Program-made: the position numbers and the translations under genes
Notes under the pieces: model-generated
The model's database searches: none
What the model saw: only the letters and a program-made list of their open reading frames with translations
What the model was told of the DNA's origin: nothing
Part shown: piece after piece, positions 9,537 to 19,415 of the stretch
How the letters are laid out: every line of letters begins with the position of its first letter
Position numbering within the stretch: the stretch's first letter is position 1
From: an uncultured Oxalobacter sp.
Lineage (GTDB): Bacteria > Pseudomonadota > Gammaproteobacteria > Burkholderiales > Burkholderiaceae_D
DNA length: 64,000 nt
Direction of reading: 5' to 3'
NCBI GenBank assembly: GCA_934277985.1
Contig: CAKQWF010000001.1
Location: 62,001 to 126,000, forward strand

Positions 9537-10664
9537 TCAGGCCGGGTAGAGCGCTCCCAGAATCCGGCCGGAAGCGGCACCGGTCACCGATGGCAGATTG
9601 CCCGTTCGCCTGTGAGTGAAACGGTAGGCCAGCCATGCAAAAGCCAGCGATTCGACGTGCATGGGGTCGACACCCAGCGTTTCGCTTGTGGCCAGTGATA
9701 TCGAATGTCCGCCATCCAGCAATCTGTTTTCGAGAACTTCCATCAGAAAACGGTTTTTTGCACCGCCGCCGCAAACATAAACCTGTCGGGTTTGGGGGGC
9801 GTAATTGTGAATGGCGCGCGCAATCGAAGTCGCAGTCAACATGACCAGCGTGGCTTGCACATCTTCCGGTGACAGTTTGTCGGCCATGGACGACTGGAAC
9901 AGTTTGTCTCGCAGCCATGCCGGATTGAACAGATCTCGTCCGGTACTTTTCGGCGGCAGCTGGCGGAAAAACGGTTCGGCGAGCATCGCATCCAGCAGCG
10001 TTTCCGAATATCGGCCGCTTTTCCCCCACAAACCGTCGGTGTCATAAGGCTGGTTTTGGCAGGATTGTATCCATGCGTCGAGCAGCATGTTGCCAGGTCC
10101 GGTATCAAAACCCGATACGAACCCGGAGGGATCCAGGATGCTGATATTGGCGATGCCGCCGATATTGACGACGGTTCTGCAAACAGTATCGTCTCCGAAT
10201 ACAGCCTGATGAAAAGCAGGTACCAGTGGTGCTCCCTGACCGCCTGCCGCGATATCGCGGCTGCGGAAGTCAGCGACGACGTCGATGCCGGTCAGTTCGG
10301 CAAGCAAGGCGGGATTGTTGGTCTGCCGTGTGAATCCGAGATCAGGCCGATGACGAATGGTTTGTCCATGAACGCCGATAGCGCGGATATCCTGACGTGA
10401 CAGACCGCTTTTTTCGAGCAGTTTCAGTACATTTTCTGCATACAGGGTTGCCAGTCTGTTGGCAGCCAGCGCTTCACGTTCGATTTCGTTTTCACCCGAA
10501 AGTTGCAGCGCCATCAGTTGTTGGCGCAGGGAAAGGTCGAAAGGGATATGGGCTGATGCCAGAATATCCAGTTCGCCGCCACGATAATCGTCCGGAAACG
10601 AAACCAGAATACCATCGACACCATCAAGACTGGTGCCGGACATCATGCCGATGAACAAAGCCAT
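9537..10664 (-). CDS. anmK: anhydro-N-acetylmuramic acid kinase
   Basis: Converts recycled 1,6-anhydro-MurNAc to MurNAc-6-phosphate with ATP, in peptidoglycan recycling. The 375-residue protein starts MALFIGMMSGTSLDGVDGI, the phosphate-binding segment of the family. It continues with GVHGQTIRHRPD, VADFRSRDIAAGGQGAPLVPAFH, NIGGIANIS, GFDTGPGNMLLDAW and the second nucleotide motif VYVCGGGAKN. It ends 18 bp after the M23 peptidase gene, which also acts on the cell wall, and the two are probably cotranscribed. Confidence 0.95.
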   Translation of the reverse strand: MALFIGMMSGTSLDGVDGILVSFPDDYRGGELDILASAHIPFDLSLRQQLMALQLSGENEIEREALAANRLATLYAENVLKLLEKSGLSRQDIRAIGVHGQTIRHRPDLGFTRQTNNPALLAELTGIDVVADFRSRDIAAGGQGAPLVPAFHQAVFGDDTVCRTVVNIGGIANISILDPSGFVSGFDTGPGNMLLDAWIQSCQNQPYDTDGLWGKSGRYSETLLDAMLAEPFFRQLPPKSTGRDLFNPAWLRDKLFQSSMADKLSPEDVQATLVMLTATSIARAIHNYAPQTRQVYVCGGGAKNRFLMEVLENRLLDGGHSISLATSETLGVDPMHVESLAFAWLAYRFTHRRTGNLPSVTGAASGRILGALYPA

Positions 10665-10682
10665 ATCCTGTCTGTCGTGCGG

Positions 10683-12044
10683 TTACTGCCGATGCCGGTT
10701 GTAGGCGAGCTGGCGAGTGGCGGAAGCGGCATCCATCAACGCGAAGCGGTGTTTCATGCCGGCCAGCGTCGTTTTGAAACGGACCATTTCACGTGAGGTC
10801 AACGGGCGTGCATTCGGCATATCCACGGTTGCCGGATTTTGCTGGACATTGTTGACGCGGAACTCGTAATGCAAATGCGGTCCGGTACTCATGCCGGTGG
10901 AACCGACATAGCCGATGATATCGCCCTGATTGACCTTCTTGCCTTTGGTCATGCCGGCAGCGATCCGGCTCATGTGTCCGTATGCCGTCGAATAGGGACC
11001 CCAGTGTTTGAGGACGATGAAATTGCCGTAACCGTTTTGCCAGCCCGAGAAATTGATGACGCCATCGGCTGCAGCACGGATGGGTGTGCCGGTCGGTGCG
11101 GCGAAGTCGATACCTTTGTGCTGGCGAACCTGGCCGGTGACAGGGTGGACACGCATCGAGAAACCGGAAGACATGCGTGAAAATTCCAGCGGATATTTGA
11201 GAAAGGCTTTTTTCTGCGATTTGCCATTGAAATCGTAATATCCTCCTTTTCCGGGATGACGCTCGAACCAGATGGACTGGTAGGGCGTTCCGTCGTTGGT
11301 CAGCTCGGCGGCAAGAATATTGCCGGTTTTCAGGAATTTGCCGTTTTGCCAGAACGTTTCGTACACGATATTGAAACGGTCTCCTCGTTTGAGGTCGGAA
11401 TTGAAGTTGATATCGGTCGAAAACAGTTCGATGAACTGGCGTGTGACGGCATCCGGTACACCGGCGGCATCTGTTGCTGCGAAGAGGGATGACTGGATGA
11501 TACCGGAGCGCATTTCAACGGTGCGTTCCATACGTTCCGTTTCACGGAAAGCGGAAAAGCCCGAGTCGGTACGTGTCAGGACGATATTTGTCGAATGGGA
11601 ATGATCGCCGGGTTCAGGCAAGGTGGCGGAAAGCATGTAAAGTTGTCCGCGATTGTCGGTTTGCGAATGGATGACCTGACCGGCTTTCAGGTGCAAAAAG
11701 GCATTTGCCTGTTCGTCTGAACGGATGAAATCGGCGGCTGCCTTGTCGTTGATGCCGAGACGGGAAAAGAGGGTATTGATGGAATCGCCTGCGCGAATAC
11801 GTTCTTCACGGGTATAGAACTGCCGTTCCTTGCTGATCCGGTCAAGTTGCCTGTCAAGCGAAGGGAGCGTGATTTCTTCCTCGATCATGCGGAAAGCGAT
11901 ATCGCGGGTATCCGGAGGTGTTCCCGGCGCAACGGCGGCGGCACCGAATGCGATAAAGGCGAAACAGAGGGAAACCAGTGAGACAACGCGTGTTTTTTGT
12001 GATGTACCCAGCAAGGCACGTTTCGCCCGGTCGATAAATCGCAT
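10683..12044 (-). CDS. M23 family metallopeptidase (peptidoglycan endopeptidase)
   Basis: A 453-residue envelope protein. An N-terminal hydrophobic segment (about 19-39, VVSLVSLCFAFIAFGAAA) anchors or exports it. The middle has an OapA/LysM-like part (RIRAGDSINTLFSRLGI). The C-terminal LytM domain keeps the zinc ligands H309 and D313 (RQHKGIDFAAPTGT) and H390, H392 (TGPHLHYEF), so it should be an active endopeptidase of the MepM type. ATG 12044 has AGGAA upstream; the frame is open to 12137 but without support. Divergent from tyrS and 18 bp before anmK. Confidence 0.92.
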   Translation of the reverse strand: MRFIDRAKRALLGTSQKTRVVSLVSLCFAFIAFGAAAVAPGTPPDTRDIAFRMIEEEITLPSLDRQLDRISKERQFYTREERIRAGDSINTLFSRLGINDKAAADFIRSDEQANAFLHLKAGQVIHSQTDNRGQLYMLSATLPEPGDHSHSTNIVLTRTDSGFSAFRETERMERTVEMRSGIIQSSLFAATDAAGVPDAVTRQFIELFSTDINFNSDLKRGDRFNIVYETFWQNGKFLKTGNILAAELTNDGTPYQSIWFERHPGKGGYYDFNGKSQKKAFLKYPLEFSRMSSGFSMRVHPVTGQVRQHKGIDFAAPTGTPIRAAADGVINFSGWQNGYGNFIVLKHWGPYSTAYGHMSRIAAGMTKGKKVNQGDIIGYVGSTGMSTGPHLHYEFRVNNVQQNPATVDMPNARPLTSREMVRFKTTLAGMKHRFALMDAASATRQLAYNRHRQ

Positions 12045-12173
12045 TAAATTCCTCTTGTCGCTGCAATCAGTTAGAATGGACTTTTTTGCGCAGGATGCTT
12101 TTCTTGTTATTGGCCTGTGGCAAAATTGCCTAAGCAAGCATTATATCAATACAAACTGTCGTAAATAAGCCAA

Positions 12174-13421
12174 ATGAACGAAAAAATTTCCGCGTCCGAA
12201 CCCGTGGAGGAATTGCCCTTGTCCGATGCTGTCAAGGAAGCGATGGCAATTACTCTGAGAGGTTGTGACGAACTGTTGATCGAATCCGAATTTGCACAGA
12301 AACTTGCCCGTTCCGAAAAGACGGGCAAACCGCTGCGAATCAAACTGGGACTGGATCCCACGGCGCCGGATCTCCATCTTGGACATACCGTTGTCCTGAA
12401 CAAGATGCGCCAGCTTCAGGATCTGGGGCATGTGGTGATTTTTCTGATCGGCGATTTCACTTCGATGATCGGCGATCCAAGCGGACGCAACGTGACACGG
12501 CCACCGTTGACCCGTGAACAGGTCAAGGAAAATGCCATGACTTATTTCGCTCAGGCAAGTCTGGTGCTTGATCCGGAAAAAACGGAGATTCGTTACAACT
12601 CCGAATGGAGTGACGAACTGGGAGCACGTGGCATGATCCAGCTGGCATCGCAATATACGCTGGCACGGATTATGGAACGTGACGATTTCGCCAAGCGTTT
12701 CAAGAACGGTTATCCCATTTCCGTGCATGAATTGCTCTATCCGCTGATGCAGGGATACGATTCAGTCGCGCTGAAATCCGATCTGGAGCTGGGTGGAACG
12801 GATCAGAAATTCAATTTGCTGGTCGGTCGCGAACTTCAGCGCCTGTACGGACAGGAACCGCAATGCATTCTGACCATGCCGCTGCTGGAAGGGCTGGACG
12901 GTGTGGAAAAAATGTCCAAATCCAAAGGCAATTACGTCGGGATCACCGAACCCGGCAATGTCATGTTCGGGAAACTGATGAGCATTTCCGACGAAATGAT
13001 GTGGCGGTATTACGATTTGCTGTCGTTCCGTTCCATTCAGGAAATCGCCCGTCTGAAAGAAGAAGTCGCCAATGGACGTAATCCGCGGGACGTCAAGGTC
13101 GAACTGGGCAAGGAAATCGTCACCCGTTTCCATTCGAAGGCGGTTGCCGATGCGGCGCTGGAAGATTTCGTCGCGCGTTCGCGTGGCGGCATACCGGACG
13201 ATATTCCTTCGGTTTCGCTCTCGGGGGCACCCTTGGGGATCGGGCAGTTGCTGAAACAGGCGGGCCTGTGCGCTTCCACGTCGGAAGCCTTGAGACTGGT
13301 CGATCAGGGGGGGGTTCGTGTCGACAGCACTCAGGTGAGCGACCGTGGCCTGAAACTCCAGGCCGGTACATTCGTCGTTCAGGTCGGCAAACGCAAATTT
13401 GCCAGAGTGACACTGGGTTGA
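12174..13421 (+). CDS. tyrS: tyrosyl-tRNA synthetase
   Basis: Class I aminoacyl-tRNA synthetase that charges tRNA-Tyr. The 415-residue protein carries the HIGH-type motif HLGH in [35 protein letters not shown], the KMSKS loop [13 protein letters not shown] and a C-terminal S4 RNA-binding domain (about 345-412, [22 protein letters not shown]). It resembles the TyrZ-like class common in Burkholderiales rather than E. coli TyrS. The stop is 23 bp from the convergent spoT stop. Confidence 0.96.
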   Translation: MNEKISASEPVEELPLSDAVKEAMAITLRGCDELLIESEFAQKLARSEKTGKPLRIKLGLDPTAPDLHLGHTVVLNKMRQLQDLGHVVIFLIGDFTSMIGDPSGRNVTRPPLTREQVKENAMTYFAQASLVLDPEKTEIRYNSEWSDELGARGMIQLASQYTLARIMERDDFAKRFKNGYPISVHELLYPLMQGYDSVALKSDLELGGTDQKFNLLVGRELQRLYGQEPQCILTMPLLEGLDGVEKMSKSKGNYVGITEPGNVMFGKLMSISDEMMWRYYDLLSFRSIQEIARLKEEVANGRNPRDVKVELGKEIVTRFHSKAVADAALEDFVARSRGGIPDDIPSVSLSGAPLGIGQLLKQAGLCASTSEALRLVDQGGVRVDSTQVSDRGLKLQAGTFVVQVGKRKFARVTLG

Positions 13422-13444
13422 TTTCTTGTCGCCGGGGTCGTTTC

Positions 13445-15709
13445 TCAGATACGATCCCGGCCGATTTTCTTCACACCCGGAACATGCCGGACGCGGCGGA
13501 GCAAGCGGGCCAGATGTATCCGGTTTTCGACCTGTACCGTGAATTTCAGCAGGTTGAACTCTCCTTGCGTTTCCATTTCGACAGCGGTGATGTTGGCATC
13601 CGATCCGCTGATTTCGGCGGTAACGCGGGCCAATATTCCTTTTTCCTCCACAACCAGAACACGCAGGTAGCAGTCGAAACTGCGATTGAGATCTTCTCCC
13701 CAATCGACATTGATCCACTTGTCCGGTTCGCGTGCGATCAGTTTTTTTGCCTGCTGGCATTCGGCGTTGTGGACGACGAGACCGCGTGTCATGTTGAGTT
13801 CGCCGATGATGGTATCGCCAGGAATCGGCAGGCAGCATGTCGCCAGCTGGACATTGATCCCTTCACTGCCGTAGATGATGACCGGTTCGATTTTTTGCGG
13901 TTCTTCATCCTTGACGGAGTTGCCATGTTTGCGGCTGATTTCATCGATCAGGCTGGCGATGCGGCGTGCGACAAGGACAGCCAGTCGTTTGCCGGTACCG
14001 ATATCGGCATAGATATCGTCCATCGTTTTTGCGCCGGTCTCGTATAACAGTTTGTCGAATACCGGTTTCGGGATGCCGGCCTCGTCAAGATGGATGGATT
14101 TGAGGGATTGTTGCAGCAGACGTTGTCCCAGTTTGATCGAATCGGCCAGATTGATGGAACGCAGATAGCTTCTGATACGCGAACGCGCCTTGCCTGTACG
14201 GACAAATTCCAGCCATGAGGGGGTCGGATGGGCATTCGGCGAGGTGATGATTTCGACGATGTCGCCGTTTTGCAGCTCGGTTCGGAGCGGTACCACGCTG
14301 TTGTTGATCTTGACCGAAGCAGTATGGTCACCGATATCGGAATGGATGTTATAGGCGAAATCCAGTGCGGTGGCCGCACGCGGCAGTGCGATGATCTTGG
14401 CCTTCGGTGTGAACACATAGACCGAATCCGGAAACAGGTCGACCTTGACGTGTTCGATGAATTCGGCGGAATTGCCGGTCTGTTGCTGGATGTCCAGCAG
14501 GGACTGGAGCCAGCCGAGACTGTGTTTTTGCAGATCGGTCAGCGTTTCGTTTTCCGTCTTGTACAGCCAGTGTGCCGCCACACCGGTTTCGGCGACATGA
14601 TGCATTTCATGGGTTCTGATCTGGAATTCGACCGGGGTGCCGTAAGGACCGACCAGACTGGTATGCAGGGACTGGTAATTGTTCAGTTTCGGGATGGCGA
14701 TATAGTCCTGTACCTTGCCAGGAATAGGTTTGTAGAGCGCATGGAGTATGCCAAGCGTCATGTAGCATTGCGCAAGGGTGTCGACGACAATGCGGAATCC
14801 GTAAATATCCAGAACCTGGGAAAACGACAGATTCTGGTTGCGCATTTTGCGATAAATACCGTACAGGGTTTTTTCTCGTCCGTATATTTCTGCATGAATG
14901 CCGTTTTTTTCCAGCGCGCTGCTGACGGCATCGTGCACTTTTCCGATCAGTGTCCTGCGATTGCCGCGTGAAGATTTGATGGCCTTGGAAAGGGTCTCGT
15001 AGCGGAACGGATACATGTTGTGAAATGCCAGATCCTGCATTTCACGATAGAGGTTGTTGATCCCGAGGCGGTGCGCGATGGGAACATAGACTTCCATCGT
15101 TTCGCGTGCGATACGGTAGCGTTTGGGACGGTTCATCACGTCCAGTGTCCGCATGTTGTGCAAACGGTCGGCCAGCTTGATCAGGATGACGCGTACATCA
15201 CGTGCCATGGCAAGCAGCATTTTGCGGAAGTTTTCGCCCTGAGCGTCCACATGTGTCTTGAACTGGAGTTTTTCCAGTTTCGACAGCCCGTCCACCATGG
15301 CAGCGACCGGCGCGCCGAAGCGTTCTATCAGTTCTTCCAGCGTAACCCCTTGATCCTCGACCACATCATGCAGAAGAGCTGCCATGATGGCCTGTGCATC
15401 GAGTTTCCAGTCGGCGCAGATTTCGGCGACTGCCAACGGATGGGAGATATAGGGCTCGCCGGACTTGCGAATCTGTCCCAGATGCTTTTCGTCGGCAAAA
15501 CGGAAGGCTTCCAGAATCCGCTTCATGTCGGCCGGCGAAATGTATTTTTCCAGTTTTTGCGCCAGGTGGGAAAAAGTGACGACTTTCGGTCTGGAAAAAG
15601 CAGGTACGATCACATCCCCGCCTTCCTGCGGCAGGGCAGGTAGCGTGGCTGGATCAGCGATGGTATGTTGAGCCTGATCGGTGGATAGTGCGGTTTCGGT
15701 TGACATCAT
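13445..15709 (-). CDS. spoT: bifunctional (p)ppGpp synthetase/hydrolase SpoT/Rel
   Basis: A 754-residue RelA/SpoT enzyme. The N-terminal hydrolase domain has an intact HD motif, HDVVED at 114-119, so it can degrade ppGpp. The synthetase domain follows (GREKTLYGIYRKM, DIYGFRIVVD, YQSLHTSLVGPYG). Then come a TGS domain (VYVFTPKAKIIALP) and a C-terminal ACT domain (LRVLVVEEKGILARVTAEIS). ATG 15709 follows GGGAGC and gives MMSTETAL; the frame is open to 15751. It follows rpoZ by 78 bp in the gmk-rpoZ-spoT order. Confidence 0.95.
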   Translation of the reverse strand: MMSTETALSTDQAQHTIADPATLPALPQEGGDVIVPAFSRPKVVTFSHLAQKLEKYISPADMKRILEAFRFADEKHLGQIRKSGEPYISHPLAVAEICADWKLDAQAIMAALLHDVVEDQGVTLEELIERFGAPVAAMVDGLSKLEKLQFKTHVDAQGENFRKMLLAMARDVRVILIKLADRLHNMRTLDVMNRPKRYRIARETMEVYVPIAHRLGINNLYREMQDLAFHNMYPFRYETLSKAIKSSRGNRRTLIGKVHDAVSSALEKNGIHAEIYGREKTLYGIYRKMRNQNLSFSQVLDIYGFRIVVDTLAQCYMTLGILHALYKPIPGKVQDYIAIPKLNNYQSLHTSLVGPYGTPVEFQIRTHEMHHVAETGVAAHWLYKTENETLTDLQKHSLGWLQSLLDIQQQTGNSAEFIEHVKVDLFPDSVYVFTPKAKIIALPRAATALDFAYNIHSDIGDHTASVKINNSVVPLRTELQNGDIVEIITSPNAHPTPSWLEFVRTGKARSRIRSYLRSINLADSIKLGQRLLQQSLKSIHLDEAGIPKPVFDKLLYETGAKTMDDIYADIGTGKRLAVLVARRIASLIDEISRKHGNSVKDEEPQKIEPVIIYGSEGINVQLATCCLPIPGDTIIGELNMTRGLVVHNAECQQAKKLIAREPDKWINVDWGEDLNRSFDCYLRVLVVEEKGILARVTAEISGSDANITAVEMETQGEFNLLKFTVQVENRIHLARLLRRVRHVPGVKKIGRDRI

Positions 15710-15787
15710 AATCGCTCCCTCAGTCTTGTGAATGAGATGACCACCCGGCAAAACGCGCCCTCTTGGGGCTTACAGGAATACCAGCGT

Positions 15788-15991
15788 TTAGCTCGGCACC
15801 TTTTTCAGCATTTCAAGACCAATTTTACCAGCAGCGATTTCGCGCAATGCCAAAACCGTCATTTTATCCTTGGCTTCGACTTTGGGAGTGTGTCCCTGCA
15901 GCAACTGCCGTGCACGGTAAGTCGCGCACAGCGTCAGTTCGAAGCGGTTGGGAATTTCTTTCAAGCAATCTTCAATCGTAATACGTGCCAT
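15788..15991 (-). CDS. rpoZ: RNA polymerase omega subunit
   Basis: A 67-residue protein starting [23 protein letters not shown] with ATYRARQL, the conserved omega core that wraps the beta' C-terminus. Omega is also part of a ppGpp-binding site of RNA polymerase, which fits its place directly before spoT. It starts 33 bp after gmk on the same strand. Confidence 0.96.
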   Translation of the reverse strand: MARITIEDCLKEIPNRFELTLCATYRARQLLQGHTPKVEAKDKMTVLALREIAAGKIGLEMLKKVPS

Positions 15992-16024
15992 TTTTATTCT
16001 TTCAAAACAGATCGGAATGCCGAC

Positions 16025-16678
16025 CTAGTGACTGTCGGGGAAAACGATGCCGAACTGTGAAAACAATTCACGGTTGCGGACGGCCTGCAGTGCTGTCCGG
16101 CAGCGTGCCGTTTCGACGATAGCAGCCAGTTTCGACAAAGCCAGATCGAAATCGGTGTTGATGATAACATAATCGGCTTCGCAGGCATGCCGGATTTCTT
16201 CGTCGGCTGCCTCGATACGTTGCCGGATGATTTCGGGAGAGTCCTGTCCGCGCTTGTTGAGGCGGTGTTCCAGTGCCGCGATCGATGGCGGCAAGATGAA
16301 AATGCTGACCGTTTCGGGAAACAGGCGACGGATTTGTCGCGCACCCTGCCAGTCGATTTCCAGCAAGGTGTCATGACCTGCACCGATCTGGTCGAGAACG
16401 GACAGTTTCGATGTGCCATAGTAGTTTCCGTGAACGATGGCGTATTCGAGAAATTCGTCTGCGTCAAGCCGTTTCCTGAAATCGTCGACGGTCGTGAAGT
16501 GATATTCGCGGCCGTTTTCTTCTCCTGGGCGTGGAGGACGGGTCGTGTGGGATATGGACAAACGCAGTGTCGGGTCATTGCGGATCAGCGCTGCGAGCAG
16601 CGATGATTTTCCCGCACCGGACGGCGCGGTGACGGTAAACAGCGAACTGCCTGTCATGGATGATACCTTTTGGGTCAT
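16025..16678 (-). CDS. gmk: guanylate kinase
   Basis: Phosphorylates GMP to GDP with ATP. The P-loop is APSGAGKSS, followed by SISHTTRPPRPGE (GMP binding), REYHFTTVDDF, FLEYAIVHGNYYGTS and LEIDWQGARQIR. The start is uncertain: ATG 16678 gives 217 residues with an N-terminal extension common in the family, while ATG 16657 has a better spaced AAAGG and gives MTGSSLF. It lies 39 bp after bamD and 33 bp before rpoZ. Confidence 0.95.
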   Translation of the reverse strand: MTQKVSSMTGSSLFTVTAPSGAGKSSLLAALIRNDPTLRLSISHTTRPPRPGEENGREYHFTTVDDFRKRLDADEFLEYAIVHGNYYGTSKLSVLDQIGAGHDTLLEIDWQGARQIRRLFPETVSIFILPPSIAALEHRLNKRGQDSPEIIRQRIEAADEEIRHACEADYVIINTDFDLALSKLAAIVETARCRTALQAVRNRELFSQFGIVFPDSH

Positions 16679-16717
16679 GTCGATAAATTCCGGGTAGCGA
16701 AGATTTTTGTTCAAGTA

Positions 16718-17515
16718 TTACCAGAACTGCCACCATGGGTTATCCTCGGCCTCGCCGCCGTATGGAATCTTGCTGTTCGGGAAATTCTGCTGGAAAATCC
16801 GGTTGGCATCGTTGCTCAGGTCGTACAGACCCAGTTTCTTGTACGATTCGGCCAGGATATAGAGTGCTTCCTCGACGACGGCAGAATCAGGATAATTGGT
16901 GATGGTGCGTTGTGCACGGTTTGCCGCAGCGAGATAAGCCCCACGTCTGAAATAGTATTTCGCCACATGCACTTCGTATTTCGCCAGCATGGTGACAAGA
17001 TAACGCATGCGGTAAATCGCATCTTTTGAGTAAACACTGTCCGGGTAGCGTGTCACCAGCAGTTTGAACGAGTCGAAAGCGTCCTGTGCGGCTTTCGGGT
17101 CACGTTCGGATAGATCCTGCCGGAAGGCGAAGTTCATCAGGCCGACACGGTCGTTGAAGTTGATCAGACCGCGCAGATAATACATATAATCGATGTTCGG
17201 GTGGTTCGGGTGCAGTTTGATGAAACGTTCGACCGCTGCCAGTGCCTGTGCCGGTTCGTTGTCGCGGTAATAGGCATAGGCGATATCGATCTGTGCCTGT
17301 TGCGCGAAAACGCCGAAGGGATAACGGGATTCGAGTTTTTCGTAGTATTCGATGGCTTTTTCGTAATTGCCGCCACGCATTTCTTCTTTTGCTTCGCGAT
17401 ACAATTTGCCTGCGGGCCAGGATGCTGTTTCGTCGATTTTGTCAGGAAGCATGCCGCAGGCCGAAAGTGAAATGGCCAGAAATACGGCAAACAGCTTTAA
17501 CAGATTCTTTCGCAT
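16718..17515 (-). CDS. bamD: outer membrane protein assembly factor BamD
   Basis: A 265-residue outer-membrane lipoprotein of the BAM complex that inserts beta-barrel proteins. The signal peptide ends in lipobox LSAC with C20 as the lipidated cysteine. TPR-type repeats follow (YEKAIEYYEKLESRYPFG, ALAAVERFIKLHPNHPNIDY, DSFKLLVTRYPDSVYSKDA). It begins MRKNLLKLFAV; an upstream in-frame TTG at 17533 is less likely. Divergent from rluD across 68 bp, the usual bamD-rluD arrangement in proteobacteria. Confidence 0.95.
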   Translation of the reverse strand: MRKNLLKLFAVFLAISLSACGMLPDKIDETASWPAGKLYREAKEEMRGGNYEKAIEYYEKLESRYPFGVFAQQAQIDIAYAYYRDNEPAQALAAVERFIKLHPNHPNIDYMYYLRGLINFNDRVGLMNFAFRQDLSERDPKAAQDAFDSFKLLVTRYPDSVYSKDAIYRMRYLVTMLAKYEVHVAKYYFRRGAYLAAANRAQRTITNYPDSAVVEEALYILAESYKKLGLYDLSNDANRIFQQNFPNSKIPYGGEAEDNPWWQFW

Positions 17516-17583
17516 GATGTTGGCAGATGGCAAATAGGCCGGAAAAACGTTTAATTTCAGAATTATAGCCGATAGGATTTACT

Positions 17584-18606
17584 GTGATCGAAAAAACGGA
17601 TCGTTCGCCTGAAAACCTGCTGGTAACGGACGATGATGAGATATTAACAGAACAGGAACCGGTCAGGTTTGTTTTATCACTGAAAGAAGGAGGTGAGCGG
17701 CTGGACAAGATTCTTGCCAGACGGCTTTCCCGATATTCGCGAAGCCGTATCCAGAAGTGGATTGCCGACGGACATGTTACGGTCGATGGCAAGCCAGCTG
17801 TGGCCAGACAGAATATGGTCGGCGATGAAACCGTTATGGTATGGCCACAGCAGGCGGAAGAAGAACTGGCGTTTACGCCGGAACCTGTCGATTTTCCTGT
17901 GGTGTTCGAGGACAAGGCGCTTGTCGTCGTCGACAAGCCAGCCGGATTGGTTGTCCATCCGGCAGCGGGAAACTGGTCGAAAACACTTTTGAACGGCATA
18001 TTGCATCGTTTTCCGGGGAATGCCACCATACCCAGAGCCGGTATCGTACACCGGCTCGACAAGGAAACCAGCGGATTGATGGTGGTGGCGAAAACACTGG
18101 AAGCACAAACACATCTTGTCCGGCAGTTGCAGGCACGGGATGTCAGGCGGGAATATTTTGCACTGGTGTGGGGAGAAGCTCCGGCATCGGGTACGGTCGA
18201 CCAGCCTGTTGGGCGACATCCGAGAGACAGGGTGCGGATGGCTGTCGTGCAGACCGCGTCCGGCAAGCCGGCCGTGACGCATTTCAGGTGTCTGGAAACC
18301 GGTCTTTGTCACGGCAGTCCGGTCAGCTTGATAAAATGCCGGCTGGAAACGGGAAGAACCCATCAGATCAGGGTGCATATGCAGTTTGCGGGATTTCCGC
18401 TGGTCGGCGATCCGCTGTATGGCAAGGCGCGTGCCCCGGCGGTTTTTCATCGTCAGGCGCTGCATGCTTTCCGGCTTGGACTGATACATCCGGAAGAAAA
18501 CAGGCTGTGCGAGTGGGTCGCGCGATTGCCGGACGACATGCGCGAGTTGCTGAAACAGGCGATGATTTCCGAAAAGGATCAATGGTATGAATCCGATTAT
18601 TCCTGA
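17584..18606 (+). CDS. rluD: 23S rRNA pseudouridine synthase RluD
   Basis: Makes pseudouridines in helix 69 of 23S rRNA (1911/1915/1917 in E. coli). The 340-residue protein has an N-terminal S4 domain (about 38-85, [23 protein letters not shown]). The RluA-type catalytic domain holds the catalytic Asp D159 in [15 protein letters not shown], with LVVHPAAGN and [10 protein letters not shown]. It starts with GTG. The last 20 bp overlap pgeF, indicating cotranscription. Confidence 0.95.
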   Translation: MIEKTDRSPENLLVTDDDEILTEQEPVRFVLSLKEGGERLDKILARRLSRYSRSRIQKWIADGHVTVDGKPAVARQNMVGDETVMVWPQQAEEELAFTPEPVDFPVVFEDKALVVVDKPAGLVVHPAAGNWSKTLLNGILHRFPGNATIPRAGIVHRLDKETSGLMVVAKTLEAQTHLVRQLQARDVRREYFALVWGEAPASGTVDQPVGRHPRDRVRMAVVQTASGKPAVTHFRCLETGLCHGSPVSLIKCRLETGRTHQIRVHMQFAGFPLVGDPLYGKARAPAVFHRQALHAFRLGLIHPEENRLCEWVARLPDDMRELLKQAMISEKDQWYESDYS

Positions 18607-19354
18607 CTGGCCGGCACCTGCCTGTGTCAGGGCTTTTTCCACCTTGCGTTCCGGCGGATTGAGCATGGCGCCGTACCATGGACGTGAAAAAAAGGATGGT
18701 GGGCTCAATCTGGGACTGCATGTGGGAGATGACGCACGCATTGTGCTGGAAAACAGGGCACGGCTAAGGCGTTTCCTTCCCTCCGAACCGGTCTGGCTCA
18801 ATCAGGTGCATGGCAACCGTGTCGTCGATGCTTCCCTTGCCGGTGATGCACCGGATGCGGATGCCTCGTTTGCATGCTGCCCGGGTGTGGTGTGTGTCAT
18901 TATGACGGCGGATTGTCTTCCGGTATTGCTTTGCCGTCATGACGGGAAAGCCGTCGCGGCCGCACACGCAGGCTGGCGCGGACTGGCTGCCGGTGTGCTG
19001 GAAAATGCAGTAGGGGCGATCAGCGAAAAAAACGGTGCGGATATCATGGCATGGCTGGGACCTGCCATCGGTCCGGATGCCTTTGAGGTCGGTGAGGATG
19101 TGCGGGAAGCCTTTTTGCAAAAAGACGGACGGTTGTCGGTCGCGTTTGAAAGACGTACGGAAAAGGATGGAAAATATCTGGCCGATATTTATGCGCTGGC
19201 ACGGTTGTCCTTGCGTCATGCAGGCGTCATGCAAGTTTATGGTGGCGGTTTTTGTACGCTTTCCGACGAATCGCGTTTTTATTCTTACCGGCGAGACGGA
19301 GTGACAGGTAGAATGGCGACCGGTATCTGGATCGACAAATCGGTCGGCAGATAA
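18587..19354 (+). CDS. pgeF: polyphenol oxidase / purine nucleoside phosphorylase family protein (YfiH)
   Basis: A 255-residue YfiH/LACC1 (DUF152) protein. The metal-site residues of the family are visible in [24 protein letters not shown] and [17 protein letters not shown]. Members act as purine nucleoside phosphorylase/adenosine deaminase-like enzymes, and E. coli YfiH has been linked to editing of peptidoglycan precursors; which role applies here is inferred. The start overlaps rluD by 20 bp, matching the bamD / rluD-yfiH cluster of many proteobacteria. Confidence 0.9.
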   Translation: MNPIIPDWPAPACVRAFSTLRSGGLSMAPYHGREKKDGGLNLGLHVGDDARIVLENRARLRRFLPSEPVWLNQVHGNRVVDASLAGDAPDADASFACCPGVVCVIMTADCLPVLLCRHDGKAVAAAHAGWRGLAAGVLENAVGAISEKNGADIMAWLGPAIGPDAFEVGEDVREAFLQKDGRLSVAFERRTEKDGKYLADIYALARLSLRHAGVMQVYGGGFCTLSDESRFYSYRRDGVTGRMATGIWIDKSVGR

Positions 19355-19415
19355 AAAGTGTGGAATGTCGCCATCGTTGACAGTAGACGATGGCGCGGTA
19401 CTTCAGTGAGTGAAA

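Noticed and set aside
9332..9580. 82-codon minus-strand open frame between dtd and anmK
   Set aside because: It overlaps the end of anmK in another frame, lacks a ribosome binding site and has no recognisable motif.
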